Shown piece by piece: positions 25,522 through 35,313 of a stretch of DNA of 64,000 nucleotides. The notes under the pieces were generated by a model, which had not been told where the DNA came from, did no database searches, and was given only the letters and a program-made list of their open reading frames with translations. Numbering within the stretch: the stretch's first letter is position 1; each line of letters starts with the position of its first letter. This stretch comes from Pseudozobellia sp. WGM2 (GTDB taxonomy: Bacteria; Bacteroidota; Bacteroidia; Flavobacteriales; Flavobacteriaceae), in NCBI RefSeq assembly GCF_017810075.1, contig NZ_JADNYK010000003.1, positions 558,001-622,000 on the forward strand, read 5' to 3'. Made by a program: the position numbers and the translations under genes.

Positions 25522-27285
25522 TTATTCCGTTGTTACTTTAATCGGTTCAATGGATAACCCGCTATTTTCTTGGTCATTTCTTATTTTGGTCACTTCATTT
25601 TCCTTTATTTCCGAAGCCTCATTACCAAAACTTGAGCGTATGTAAGTCAAAACTTGGGCAATTTCTATATCTTTTAAAAAGCTATGCTGTGGCATCATAC
25701 CATTATAAACTTCATCACCTACCTTCAGGCTACCCTCCATACCGTTCAACAATACCTTGATTAGTCGTGCTTTGTCTCCAGTTACCCAATCGGTTTCCAT
25801 AAGAGGGGGGAATCTTCCCGAGGCGCCCCTACCGTTCATTTGATGGCAAGCACTGCAATACTGCTGATAAATTTTTGCCCCGCCGACTAATTTCTTTGGC
25901 ATGAGGTTGTCTTTATCGATATCAGGGGTTCTAATGTGCGAAAGCTGCTTTCGCGCTTCCATTGCCAATAACTGGTCTTCCCCGAATTCATCTTTATTCC
26001 CCTGATAGACTACCTTCCATATTTTGCCCTTTACGGAATCTGAAATGTAAAGTTCTCCATCGGGTCCGATAGCGAGCCCCATTGGTCGGTGTGCGGCATC
26101 TTTGGTATTAATGATAGGATCTACTTGCGCAAAACCATCTGCAAATATTTCAAAATCACCGCGCGGTTTTCCGTTTTCGAATGGCACAAAGCCCACAAAA
26201 TACCCAGACTGCGGATAAGGGGCCCTATTGGTCGAACCGTGAAAAGTGATAAATGCACCATTTTTATAGCGTTCCGGAAACTGCTCTCCTTCATAAAAAA
26301 CTAAGTCATTGGGTGCCCAATGCCCTGGGAAACCAATAATCGGATCTTCGTAATCTGAACAACGACCAACGATTTCACCATCTCCTCCATATTCGGGAGA
26401 TAATACTTTTTTATCTTTTAGTTGATCGTAATAGCAATAAGGCCAACCAAAATGAGCACCTTCTTTAATTCGAATAAATTCTTCGGAAGGTAACAAAGCA
26501 CTTTCTTGTGGGGTGTAAATATTTGGCCATAGACGCAACAGGTCGTCTCGCCCATGTACTACCCCGTAAAGCTCTTCATCTACCGGATTCCAGTTCATTG
26601 CTACCAGACTTCGAATGCCTGAAGCATACTTATAACCATCTTTTTGGGTTTGCCCTAACTTATTGGCATCAAAACGCCAAATACCTGCATGGTCTTCTAA
26701 TTGGGGGCAAGGGTCAAGGCCAGGTGCACCTGGGGTACGTTTAGGTTCTTGACAGGCGTTCGATGGTGCCCCAAAAGGAACATACATATGACCTTTATTA
26801 TCAAAGGCTATCGGTTTACCAATGTGTTCATGTCTGCCATGCTCGTGGTCATCGGTCAATACCACTTCAACATCGCCTACGGGAGACATTGTCTCGGCCT
26901 TCAATTTTTGACGGTGTACCACTAAATCAGAACTATAATAAATATACCCATTATATACACGCATGGCTGTGGAATAGCTCCATCGTGACCCTTTTTCACT
27001 ACCTCCGAATTTTAAGGTTTCATCTGCGTAGTCGTCGCCATCAATATCTCTAAGGGCCATAACAGCAGTATTGGGCTGTGCATTTCTCATTTTGGCATAA
27101 ATGATGTGGTCATCGGTTACCGCCAAATGCCTGACAGTTTCCTCAATTTCTTCAATCACCACTGTAGATTTAAAACCGTCGGGTAAAAAGAGATTTCCTT
27201 CTTTCGCCTCGGGGCTGCATTGCACTAACAGTGCCATGGCCCAAAGCGCCAAAAAGAAATTCTTTGGGGTGAAATAAGGCTTCAT
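25522..27285 (-). CDS. Lipoprotein sugar-dehydrogenase-like propeller with C-terminal cytochrome c
   Basis: 587 residues. Lipobox ALLVQC. Residues about 35-440 form a six-bladed propeller of the PQQ-dependent glucose/sorbosone dehydrogenase type (EHIGKPIAFDNKGHMYVPFG, GIRSLVAMNWNP, AHFGWPYCYYD, HRPMGLAIGPDGELYISDS). Residues about 465-560 are a class-I cytochrome c with CSACH and the axial methionine in NGMMPQH. It probably oxidises a sugar or amino-sugar alcohol group and passes electrons to the respiratory chain at the outer face of a membrane. First gene of the export-only operon; an 18-bp palindrome lies 98 bases upstream. Confidence 0.87.
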   Translation of the reverse strand: MKPYFTPKNFFLALWAMALLVQCSPEAKEGNLFLPDGFKSTVVIEEIEETVRHLAVTDDHIIYAKMRNAQPNTAVMALRDIDGDDYADETLKFGGSEKGSRWSYSTAMRVYNGYIYYSSDLVVHRQKLKAETMSPVGDVEVVLTDDHEHGRHEHIGKPIAFDNKGHMYVPFGAPSNACQEPKRTPGAPGLDPCPQLEDHAGIWRFDANKLGQTQKDGYKYASGIRSLVAMNWNPVDEELYGVVHGRDDLLRLWPNIYTPQESALLPSEEFIRIKEGAHFGWPYCYYDQLKDKKVLSPEYGGDGEIVGRCSDYEDPIIGFPGHWAPNDLVFYEGEQFPERYKNGAFITFHGSTNRAPYPQSGYFVGFVPFENGKPRGDFEIFADGFAQVDPIINTKDAAHRPMGLAIGPDGELYISDSVKGKIWKVVYQGNKDEFGEDQLLAMEARKQLSHIRTPDIDKDNLMPKKLVGGAKIYQQYCSACHQMNGRGASGRFPPLMETDWVTGDKARLIKVLLNGMEGSLKVGDEVYNGMMPQHSFLKDIEIAQVLTYIRSSFGNEASEIKENEVTKIRNDQENSGLSIEPIKVTTE

Positions 27286-27382
27286 AATTTCAGGTTAGTT
27301 TGGCTAGTGGTATGCTATTTCCCTCGAAATAACACACTTAAAGTAGTGCACTTTTTTTATATGTACAAGCAAACCTTAAAAA

Positions 27383-27400
27383 AATGTGTTCGAACACATT
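27383..27400. promoter_or_regulatory. 18-bp perfect palindrome, likely operator
   Basis: AATGTGTTCGAACACATT reads identically on both strands. It lies between the cytochrome-propeller operon (start 27285) and the stop of the CBM9-like gene (27470). The central CG and full symmetry suit a dimeric repressor (LacI- or GntR-like sites are possible). No T-run, so it is not a terminator. Confidence 0.55.
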
Positions 27401-27469
27401 AAAATACTTGGATTAGCTCTAGAAGTAGTCTTAAAGGTGGACAATAAAGCTAAAAATTATAATTACTTA

Positions 27470-28189
27470 TCAATCAAACACCAAGGTTCCGAAGAACTCT
27501 GAACGATGAAAGTCAGGCCGGTCGGTATCAACAGAATTCCAACTTACATAATGTTGCTTAGAAGTATCATCACCGCATTTGTAGAAATTGGCCTTTGCCG
27601 TTAAATCTGAAAATACGATTTTATCTGAAAAAACAAAAATATCGGTAGGTATAACTATGGTCATTTCCCAATTATGCCCCCCTCCTCTTTCTTTAAATGG
27701 CTGGTCGCCTAGGCTAGATTTAATTTGTATTTTCTCTTGAATAATTTTTGGATCTACAAATTTTCTATCGTGCCTATCAGGACCATAAGCCAAATGCGTA
27801 GTACCGATACAATTAAACTCAAAATTATAATAATTTCCATTTTGCAGGGGGTCAACAAAAAACTCTACACAACTGTCTTTATGGGTAGAAGAATTAGGCT
27901 CGGTAAATTGAGCCAATATATTTTCTTCGCTCACATAGAACTTGAGCCACAAATTATTTTCATGTCTTGCAATTCGAAATTCAACCAAGGGCAAATACGA
28001 AAAGGAATCCCAATTTAAAGTTGCAATCCTGTTCTTCTCAGCATGTTCTTCCAACAAGCGTGAAACCACATTCAAATCAATTTTGTCGGTATACTTTATT
28101 TCTTTAACCTTCAGTTCCATATTTTGATTATCAGTTTGGGCCTTAACTGTTAGACTCATCAGCGCAAACAGAACAGTTATATACTTCAT
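27470..28189 (-). CDS. Exported CBM9-like (DOMON-type) protein
   Basis: 239 residues. A signal peptide ends LTVKAQ. The body matches the CBM9-like carbohydrate/heme-binding beta-sandwich: NLWLKFYVSEENILAQF, HKDSCVEFFVDPLQNGNYYNFEFN, GHNWEMTIVIP and KANFYKCGDD. Such proteins in Bacteroidota often sit in sugar- or glycoside-processing loci without a fused catalytic domain. It is 184 bases upstream of the propeller-cytochrome operon in the same direction, with the palindrome between them. It may be a binding protein for the same substrate, or independent. Confidence 0.78.
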   Translation of the reverse strand: MKYITVLFALMSLTVKAQTDNQNMELKVKEIKYTDKIDLNVVSRLLEEHAEKNRIATLNWDSFSYLPLVEFRIARHENNLWLKFYVSEENILAQFTEPNSSTHKDSCVEFFVDPLQNGNYYNFEFNCIGTTHLAYGPDRHDRKFVDPKIIQEKIQIKSSLGDQPFKERGGGHNWEMTIVIPTDIFVFSDKIVFSDLTAKANFYKCGDDTSKQHYVSWNSVDTDRPDFHRSEFFGTLVFD

Positions 28190-28264
28190 GATTTATATTG
28201 CTATAAAGCTTACACCTTTACCTAAGATACATTTATTGAATCTTATGCTTGAAAAGTCCGTATT

Positions 28265-30157
28265 CTAAGAACGTTCAATTTCGATAACTCCATCAACTTT
28301 ACTAAGTTCATATAAGCGATTAACCAAAGCCTTGCGATTCATAAGAACAGAACGTTGATTAATAGATCCCTTATCGGTAATTTCAGCTTTTTTGTCACAA
28401 GGTTCAAAATCTGCAATCGTCGCCCGTCTAATAATGGTAGACGCACCTGAACCCTGATTTGCCAAGTCTGTCATTGCTTCTTGAATAATTGATTGCACCT
28501 CTTTAGATTTACAAATCTCCTGTAGTGTTGAATTGGGTGGCAATTGTGCTACTGCCGTACAATTTGCAAAATCTAAGAAAAGTATGGCACCCACAAAATC
28601 TCTATCATGGCCTGTCAAGACTACATCTCGCACCAGACCTTGGGAAGCAGCAATCAACTTGCTTCTCATGATGCCGACGTTCACCCATGTACCTGAATTC
28701 AGCTTAAAATTTTCGGTAATACGCCCGTCATATATTAAACCAGCATTCGGGTTGTCGTCATCGGCAAAATTGAGGGCGTCTGCACTTTTAAAATAGCCCT
28801 CTTCATCAAAAGCACTACTTGTTTGTATGGGGTTACGCCAATATCCGGGACTTATATTCGGACCCTTAAATCGTACTTCAAAAGTATCATCGCAAGGCAC
28901 TAGTTTTGTTGTGATACCAGGTACGGGCACACCAAGATTGCCCGCCTGTTGGTCATAACGAGTATTGAACATGGTAGAAGGGCAAGCCTCGGTCATTCCG
29001 TATCCGGAGGAGATCAAAATACGTTTTCCTATCGATTTTATGGCAAGCACGTCTAAACTATCTCTTACATATTGCGAAAGACTGGCTCCTCCGAAAAACA
29101 ACATTTTCAGCTTACTAAAAAAATTTTTACAAAGCGCCTCATCTGTTTGCAGCTGAGTCACCAATTCTTCGAAACCTTTGGGCACGTTAAAATATACCGT
29201 GGGGGCTATCTCTTTCAAGTTATTCACGGTAATCTTGGTACCTTGGGGAGAGGGGTTTCCATCGTCTATATATAAAGTTCCTCCATTGAAAAATACCAAC
29301 CCAAAATTGTGGTTGCCCCCAAAAGTATGGCTCCAGGGCAACCAATCTACTAAAGTTAATTGACCATTTTTGACAAAGGGATAGGTTTGAGTAATCTGCT
29401 GAAGGTTGCAGGTCAGGTTGCCCTGTGTATTGATTACACCTTTGGGCATGCCCGTTGACCCGGAAGTAAAAAGAATTTTGGCCACGGTAGAAGCTTCCAC
29501 TTTAGCATTAGCCTCCGCTACATCAGAAGTTATCTCAGTTTTCAATACCGTTTTAAAAGGAACACTATCTCCGATTTCATTCTTAGCGGTAATTACAGTA
29601 GAATCGACATCGACCACTTCCAGAACTTTTTTAAATTGTTCACCATCTTGAACAAATATGAGTCCGGGTGTCAATACTTCCAAGCAATGCTTTAACTTCT
29701 TAAAATCGGTTGATCTTAATGAGTATGCAGGACTAATCGCCGAAAAGGGAATGCCCACATGCTGGGCTGCCAATGCCAAAAGTGCGTGCTGCCAACTATT
29801 GCCGGAAAGAACGGCTACGGGACGTTCGACATTGGCATCGCTATGCAGTAAAAATTGACCGATGCGCTGCACTTTTTCCCAAACTTGTGCATAGGAAAGT
29901 TTTAACCAATTGCCATCAACATCACGTTGAGCAATCATAGTTTTTTCGGGTGCGATTTCGGCCCAATACCTTAAGCGCTCAGTTACCGTTTTCGGGTAGG
30001 TTTCGAATGGCACTTGTGAGTGCAATAAAATACTACCGTCTTTACGGATTTCCTTCATTATGGCGATGGGTGCGGTGGGTACTTCTAAATAAGATATGTC
30101 TTGCTTGGTTTCCAAAAGGTTATTTACATTATTTGCCGGCCATACGTATGGCACCAT
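28265..30157 (-). CDS. Feruloyl-CoA-synthase-like AMP-forming ligase
   Basis: 630 residues of the ANL superfamily. AMP-binding signatures: [54 protein letters not shown] and the C-terminal hinge region [13 protein letters not shown]. The N-terminal ADGSILL-like block ([13 protein letters not shown]) and overall length match feruloyl-CoA synthases rather than short acyl-CoA synthetases. The long start at 30157 overlaps the upstream SDR gene by 29 bases; an ATG at 30058 would remove part of that conserved block. It would activate hydroxycinnamates such as ferulate released from xylan. The hydratase/lyase (Ech) is not in the window. Confidence 0.83.
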   Translation of the reverse strand: MVPYVWPANNVNNLLETKQDISYLEVPTAPIAIMKEIRKDGSILLHSQVPFETYPKTVTERLRYWAEIAPEKTMIAQRDVDGNWLKLSYAQVWEKVQRIGQFLLHSDANVERPVAVLSGNSWQHALLALAAQHVGIPFSAISPAYSLRSTDFKKLKHCLEVLTPGLIFVQDGEQFKKVLEVVDVDSTVITAKNEIGDSVPFKTVLKTEITSDVAEANAKVEASTVAKILFTSGSTGMPKGVINTQGNLTCNLQQITQTYPFVKNGQLTLVDWLPWSHTFGGNHNFGLVFFNGGTLYIDDGNPSPQGTKITVNNLKEIAPTVYFNVPKGFEELVTQLQTDEALCKNFFSKLKMLFFGGASLSQYVRDSLDVLAIKSIGKRILISSGYGMTEACPSTMFNTRYDQQAGNLGVPVPGITTKLVPCDDTFEVRFKGPNISPGYWRNPIQTSSAFDEEGYFKSADALNFADDDNPNAGLIYDGRITENFKLNSGTWVNVGIMRSKLIAASQGLVRDVVLTGHDRDFVGAILFLDFANCTAVAQLPPNSTLQEICKSKEVQSIIQEAMTDLANQGSGASTIIRRATIADFEPCDKKAEITDKGSINQRSVLMNRKALVNRLYELSKVDGVIEIERS

Positions 30158-30896
30158 CTAAACGAATGGTCTCTCCGTTCAGCATTTGGTTTTCAATAAT
30201 ATGTTTGGCCAATTGGGCGTACTCTTCAGGTTTACCCAAACGGGATGGAAAAGGCACCTGCTGACCCAAAGACTCTTTTACTTCCTCAGAAAAACCCATT
30301 AATAATGGAGTCTCAAAAGTTCCCGGTGCAATTGTCATCACACGTATTCCGAAGCGTGCTAGTTCTCTAGCAGCGGGTAACATCATAGAAATAATTCCGC
30401 CTTTTGATGCTGAATATGCAGCCTGACCTATCTGGCCTTCGTAAGCAGCTACCGATGCCGTATTTATGATTAAACCACGTTCTCCGCTTTCCTCTGGACT
30501 GTTATTCTGAATCACTTCCGCCACTAGGCGCATCACATTAAAAGTTCCAATCAAATTAATTTGAATCACCTTACTAAAAGTAGAGAGTCGGTGTACTCCC
30601 TTTTTTCCTAAAATACGCTCTCCTGGGCCAATACCTGCGCAGTTGATTGCACCATGCAAACCCCCGAAATGGTCGAGTCCCTTTTGAATCGTTTCCTTTA
30701 CATTTTCCTCATCGGTAACATCGGTCTTCACAAAAAGAGCATTCGCTCCCAATTTTTTTTCTGACAGTTTTCCAGTTTCCTCGTTCACATCGGCCAAAAT
30801 GGCTTTTCCTCCATTCTCGATGACCATTTGTGCAGTGGCCAATCCCAATCCGGAGGCTCCACCGGTAATCAGAAACGTTTTATCGCTAATATTCAT
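30129..30896 (-). CDS. SDR-family 3-hydroxyacyl-CoA dehydrogenase-like enzyme
   Basis: 255 residues. Classical SDR signatures: [30 protein letters not shown] (serine) and [10 protein letters not shown] (YxxxK). The closing [15 protein letters not shown] and [10 protein letters not shown] ending resembles type-2 3-hydroxyacyl-CoA dehydrogenases (HSD17B10-like). It overlaps the feruloyl-CoA-synthase-like gene by 29 bases and is co-transcribed. Together they could perform activation and beta-oxidation-type side-chain shortening of a phenylpropenoid acid; this is inference. Cytoplasmic. Confidence 0.87.
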   Translation of the reverse strand: MNISDKTFLITGGASGLGLATAQMVIENGGKAILADVNEETGKLSEKKLGANALFVKTDVTDEENVKETIQKGLDHFGGLHGAINCAGIGPGERILGKKGVHRLSTFSKVIQINLIGTFNVMRLVAEVIQNNSPEESGERGLIINTASVAAYEGQIGQAAYSASKGGIISMMLPAARELARFGIRVMTIAPGTFETPLLMGFSEEVKESLGQQVPFPSRLGKPEEYAQLAKHIIENQMLNGETIRLDGAIRMAGK

Positions 30897-31082
30897 ATGA
30901 TTAACATTTATGCCATTTGGCCTTGGTCAGCATATAGCATATCAATTCTAACATTTTACGAAGATAACATATCAGTTATTACCATAGAACCAAATGCCTT
31001 TACAAACCGAATAACATAAAAGATAATTATTCGATAGAGTTTAGTAACTTGTCTAACACTCCATTCACTTAATTACACCCTG

Positions 31083-32444
31083 ATGAAACGCAAACAATTT
31101 ATTAAAACCACCTCTGCCGCCATGGTTGGCAGTATGTTGACACCTATGGTTTCTTGTAAAACCGACACCAAACAGGCTACAAAATCTAAAGAAGTCTTGC
31201 AAAGAACCAACTGGGCCGGCAACTATACCTATCAGGCCGATACCATTTACGAACCAAAATCTGTGGATGAAGTACAACAACTGATCAAAAAGTTAGACAT
31301 TCAGAAAGCCTTGGGTTCTACTCACTGCTTTAACAATATTGCCGATAGCCCGAAAAATCAGATTTCCACAAAAAAATTAAATAAGGTCATCGAGCTTGAC
31401 AAAGCGAATAAAACCCTTACCATAGAGGCCGGCGCCCGTTATGGCGACTTTGCCGAGATGCTGCATAAAGAAGGTTTTGCCCTGCACAACTTGGCATCAC
31501 TACCTCATATTTCGGTGGCAGGTGCCTGTGCTACGGCTACCCACGGTTCCGGTGTAAACAACAAAAATTTAGCCGGTCAGGTGCGATCGGTCGAATTAGT
31601 AAAACCAGATGGCAGTCTTTCTACCCTAAACCGGGAGCACCCTGACTTCGCTGCGGTAGTAGTGGGCTTGGGAGCCTTTGGTATTATCACCAAAGTAACT
31701 CTAATGCTTCAAGATACTTTTGAAGTTCAGCAAGATGTTTTTTTGGATTTGCCTTTAGAATCGGTTACTTCAAATTTTGAGGATATTATGTCAAGCGGCT
31801 ATAGCGTAAGCCTTTTCACCGATTGGCAAGATAACAAAGTGAGCGAGGTGTGGGTCAAGCGAAAAGTGTCACAAGAAATGGCCGACTTAGATAATGATTT
31901 TTACGGAGCCACACCTGCCAAAAAGAACATTCATCCAATCGTGGCCTTAGATGCGGTTAACTGCACGGAGCAGATGGGTGTTCCCGGGCCGTGGTACGAC
32001 CGTCTGCCTCATTTCAAAATGGGTTTTACCCCCAGCGCCGGTGAAGAATTACAATCGGAATATTTTGTGCCACGTGAGCATGCTGTAGAAGCCCTTTTGG
32101 CCATTGAAAAAATGAAGGATGAAATCTTTCCGCATATTCTCATTTCTGAAATTAGAACCATTGCAGCCGATAATTTTTGGATGAGTCCATGCTATAAGCA
32201 AGACTGCATTACGATTCATACCACCTGGAAGCAAAAACCGAAAGAAGTAATGGCATTACTGCCCAAGTTTGAAGAAGCTCTTGCCCCTTTCAACACCAAG
32301 CCACACTGGGGCAAATTATTTACCATAGATGCAGAAACGCTGCAAGCTCGTTATGAAAGACATTCAGATTTTGTGGCCCTAGCCAAAAAATATGACCCCG
32401 AAGGCAAGTTCAAGAACGGTTATTTGACCAAGAACATTTATTGA
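31083..32444 (+). CDS. Exported alditol/xylitol-oxidase-like flavoprotein
   Basis: 453 residues of the VAO family. The N-terminus KRKQFIKTTSAAMVGSMLT ends in MVSCK, a lipobox-like or Tat-like leader. The FAD domain has the covalent-flavin histidine in GSTHCFNNIADSP, equivalent to the RHSFNDIADS motif of alditol oxidase, and ATATHGSG. The C-terminus has PHWGKLF, typical of AldO/xylitol oxidases and gulono/arabinono-lactone oxidases. It would oxidise sugar alcohols (xylitol, sorbitol) with oxygen. Known AldO enzymes are cytoplasmic, so the export signal is notable. It is followed, after 141 bases, by a molybdenum aldehyde oxidoreductase pair. Confidence 0.83.
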   Translation: MKRKQFIKTTSAAMVGSMLTPMVSCKTDTKQATKSKEVLQRTNWAGNYTYQADTIYEPKSVDEVQQLIKKLDIQKALGSTHCFNNIADSPKNQISTKKLNKVIELDKANKTLTIEAGARYGDFAEMLHKEGFALHNLASLPHISVAGACATATHGSGVNNKNLAGQVRSVELVKPDGSLSTLNREHPDFAAVVVGLGAFGIITKVTLMLQDTFEVQQDVFLDLPLESVTSNFEDIMSSGYSVSLFTDWQDNKVSEVWVKRKVSQEMADLDNDFYGATPAKKNIHPIVALDAVNCTEQMGVPGPWYDRLPHFKMGFTPSAGEELQSEYFVPREHAVEALLAIEKMKDEIFPHILISEIRTIAADNFWMSPCYKQDCITIHTTWKQKPKEVMALLPKFEEALAPFNTKPHWGKLFTIDAETLQARYERHSDFVALAKKYDPEGKFKNGYLTKNIY

Positions 32445-32585
32445 AAGTTTATAGGAATTTGCAGTTCGAAATTTTCTCACAAATTGCTATAATACAATCA
32501 TTTAACACAAATTAACTATTTCAATTACCTTATAGCGTACAATTAGATAAGAAAAATTACTAATTTCAAGCAAACCTTTTCAATC

Positions 32586-33050
32586 ATGGCTACATACAAC
32601 TTAAAAATTAACGGGAAAACCCAAGAAATTGAGGTTGATCCCAATACTCCCATGCTCTGGGTCTTACGCGACCATTTTAAACTGGTCGGCACCAAATTTG
32701 GTTGCGGTATAGCCCAATGCGGTGCCTGTACCATTCATTTGGGCGATAATGCGGTGCGCTCGTGCCAATTGCCCGTTTCATCGGTGGGCGAACAAGAAGT
32801 CACCACCATCGAGGGGTTATCTGAAAATGGCGATCACCCGGTACAAAAAGCATGGTTAGAAGTAGATGTACCCCAATGCGGCTACTGTCAAGCAGGTCAG
32901 ATTATGACGGCTTCGGCCTTTTTAAAGAGCAATCCCAATCCGTCAGACGATGAGATTTCTACTGCTATGAACGGCAATATCTGTCGTTGCGGCACCTATA
33001 CTAGAATCAAAAAAGCAGTGAAAATTGCTGCCAGTTCCGATCAGGCCTAA
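32586..33050 (+). CDS. 2Fe-2S subunit of a molybdenum hydroxylase (IorA-like)
   Basis: 154 residues with two iron-sulfur clusters. The plant-type cluster is [15 protein letters not shown] plus the later SCQLPVS; the second is [10 protein letters not shown] with ICRCGTYTR. This is the small subunit typical of two-subunit aldehyde/isoquinoline oxidoreductases of the xanthine-oxidase family. No signal of its own; it should be co-exported with the Tat-bearing large subunit encoded 22 bases downstream. Confidence 0.92.
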   Translation: MATYNLKINGKTQEIEVDPNTPMLWVLRDHFKLVGTKFGCGIAQCGACTIHLGDNAVRSCQLPVSSVGEQEVTTIEGLSENGDHPVQKAWLEVDVPQCGYCQAGQIMTASAFLKSNPNPSDDEISTAMNGNICRCGTYTRIKKAVKIAASSDQA

Positions 33051-33072
33051 CCACACCCAAAAAACTACACTC

Positions 33073-35301
33073 ATGACATTCGTAAAAACAAAAATAGGTA
33101 GACGCTCATTTATAAGAACCTCGGCCCTGGCCGGTGGTGGCATGGTGGTTGGTTTCAGTTGGCTGGCCTCCTGTAAGATGACCCCTGAAGAGGTTAACAG
33201 CTTACCCAAAGAATGGTTCGACATCAACGGATTTCTAAAAATAGCCGATAACGGACTGGTAACCATCATGTCTCCAAATCCGGAAATTGGGCAAAACGTA
33301 AAAACGGCCATGCCCATGATTGTGGCCGATGAGCTTGATGTCGATTGGAAAGATGTTATCGTAGAACAGGCGCCCTTGAATATGGATGTCTTTCAACGCC
33401 AATTGGCGGGTGGTAGCCAATCGATCCGTGCCGGTTGGGAAGGTTTGCGCATGGCAGGTGCTACAGCGCGAAAAATGCTGAAACAAGCGGCCGCCAAAGC
33501 TTGGGAAGTACCCGAAGAAGAAATTACAACCTCTATGGGAATGCTTCATCACAAGGCCAGTAATAAATCCGCAAGTTACGGAGAGATGGCCTCTGCTGCC
33601 GTAAGTATTGAAAAACCGGACGAAGCCCCAGAAACCATTGAAGCTCCTGAAGAAATTGAATTAAAGGATATAAAAGATTTTACCATTATTGGCACCGACC
33701 GTAAAAATGTTGACGGCCCCAGTATTGTGACCGGCAAACCTTTATTTGGTATCGATACGTATGAAGAAGGTATGCTTACGGCCATGATTGTTCATCCTCC
33801 TGCTTTTGGTCTGACCTTTAAATCGATGAACGCCGATGAAGCCAAAGGCATGCCGGGTATTAAAGACATTTTTCATGTAAATGTCTATCCTGAAGGGGCT
33901 GAAAAACAATGGAGCGACGGTGGCGGAATTCCTGAGTTGGTGGCTATTGTCGGTGAGAGTACTTGGCAATGTATGCAGGCAAAAAAAGCCCTGAAAGTCG
34001 AATGGGACGGCCCTTCAACCCTCGAAAGTACTGCGAGCTATGGTGACGACCTCAACAAATTGCTCGATGCGCCGGTAAAAGAACCGGCCCGGAAAGATGG
34101 CGATTTCAACAAAGCTTTCAATAGTGCGGCAAAAAAGATAGAAAGCATCTACAGTGCTCCGTTCTTGGCGCACAATACGATGGAACCAATGAACTTCTAC
34201 GCCAAAGTAACCGACGATAAGGCGCTATTGAGCGGACCGATACAAACGCCCGAGTTCTTGGAAAAAACCGTTTCTTCGGTGTTAGATATGCCCTTGGAAA
34301 ATATCGAGATAGACATGACGCGTATGGGCGGTGGTTTTGGCCGTAGACTTTACGGGTCTTTCGGGGTAGAGGCAGCCGTAATTTCCAAAAAAGCGAAGGC
34401 GCCCATCAAATTGGTCTATAGCCGTGAAGACGATATGACCCAAGGTACGTATCGACCTGCCTATAAGGTGAAGTTCAAAGCAGGATTGGATGCCGAAAAC
34501 AACTTGATTGCTTGGTATGTAAAAGGCGTGGGCACCAACGATGATTTAATATTCGAAAACCGTTTTCCTGCCGGTGCCGTTGACAATTACCTCGCTGAAA
34601 AAACCAGCTTAGAAACGAAAATAACTACCGGTGCCTGGCGTGCACCACGCTCCAATTTTATCGCTGGCGCAGAACAATCGTTTATGGACGAAGTTGCGGA
34701 ACTGGCCGGTAAAGACCCGATTGAATTTCGTTTGGCACTCTTCGACAGGGCGATTAAAGATCCGGTGGGCGACCCCGAAAAGAACGATTACGACCCTGAA
34801 CGTTATGCTGGGGTATTAAAGCTGGTCAAAGAAAAATCAAACTGGTCGAATTCCGGTGATAAGGCAAGAGGGGTCTCGGCCTATTATTGTCACAATAGTT
34901 ATGTAGCCCAAGTGTTAGACCTCACTATGAACAACAACCAGCCCAAGGTCGATAAGGTATGGTGCGCCGTAGATTGTGGTATCGTTATTAACCCGATAAG
35001 TGCCAAGAACCAAATAGAAGGGGGCATCATCGATGGTATCGGGCATGCAACCTATTCTCAAATGACCTTTGAAAATGGGGTGCCACAGCAAGAAAATTTT
35101 GATGACTACCGATTGATACGAAATACCGAAGCGCCAAAAGCCATCGAATCTTATTTTGTAGATAACGGCATCGACCCTACTGGTTTGGGCGAACCTTCGC
35201 TACCGCCCGTTGTGGGCGCCTTGGCGAATGCGATGTACAAGGCCACCGGAAAACGGGTCTATAACCAGCCGTTTATTTTAGAAAAAGAGGTCGTCGGGTA
35301 A
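33073..35301 (+). CDS. Molybdopterin large subunit, IorB/aldehyde-oxidoreductase type
   Basis: 742 residues from the ATG at 33073. A longer in-frame start at 33025 lies within the small-subunit gene and is unlikely. A twin-arginine leader (GRRSFIRTSALAGGG) is followed by a possible lipobox WLASC, so it may be a Tat lipoprotein. Molybdopterin-binding regions are visible: RMGGGFGRRLYGSFGVEAA, GAWRAPRSNF and a C-terminal GLGEPSLPPVVGALANA with the catalytic glutamate. No FAD subunit gene follows, so electrons probably go to a cytochrome. Substrate: an aldehyde or N-heterocycle; the neighbouring alditol oxidase would supply aldehydes. Confidence 0.88.
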   Translation: MTFVKTKIGRRSFIRTSALAGGGMVVGFSWLASCKMTPEEVNSLPKEWFDINGFLKIADNGLVTIMSPNPEIGQNVKTAMPMIVADELDVDWKDVIVEQAPLNMDVFQRQLAGGSQSIRAGWEGLRMAGATARKMLKQAAAKAWEVPEEEITTSMGMLHHKASNKSASYGEMASAAVSIEKPDEAPETIEAPEEIELKDIKDFTIIGTDRKNVDGPSIVTGKPLFGIDTYEEGMLTAMIVHPPAFGLTFKSMNADEAKGMPGIKDIFHVNVYPEGAEKQWSDGGGIPELVAIVGESTWQCMQAKKALKVEWDGPSTLESTASYGDDLNKLLDAPVKEPARKDGDFNKAFNSAAKKIESIYSAPFLAHNTMEPMNFYAKVTDDKALLSGPIQTPEFLEKTVSSVLDMPLENIEIDMTRMGGGFGRRLYGSFGVEAAVISKKAKAPIKLVYSREDDMTQGTYRPAYKVKFKAGLDAENNLIAWYVKGVGTNDDLIFENRFPAGAVDNYLAEKTSLETKITTGAWRAPRSNFIAGAEQSFMDEVAELAGKDPIEFRLALFDRAIKDPVGDPEKNDYDPERYAGVLKLVKEKSNWSNSGDKARGVSAYYCHNSYVAQVLDLTMNNNQPKVDKVWCAVDCGIVINPISAKNQIEGGIIDGIGHATYSQMTFENGVPQQENFDDYRLIRNTEAPKAIESYFVDNGIDPTGLGEPSLPPVVGALANAMYKATGKRVYNQPFILEKEVVG

Positions 35302-35313
35302 AATGTGTTCTAA

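Noticed and set aside
27383-27400. Terminator interpretation of the 18-bp palindrome
   Set aside because: A palindrome without loop or T-run makes a poor terminator; it is better explained as a protein-binding site.
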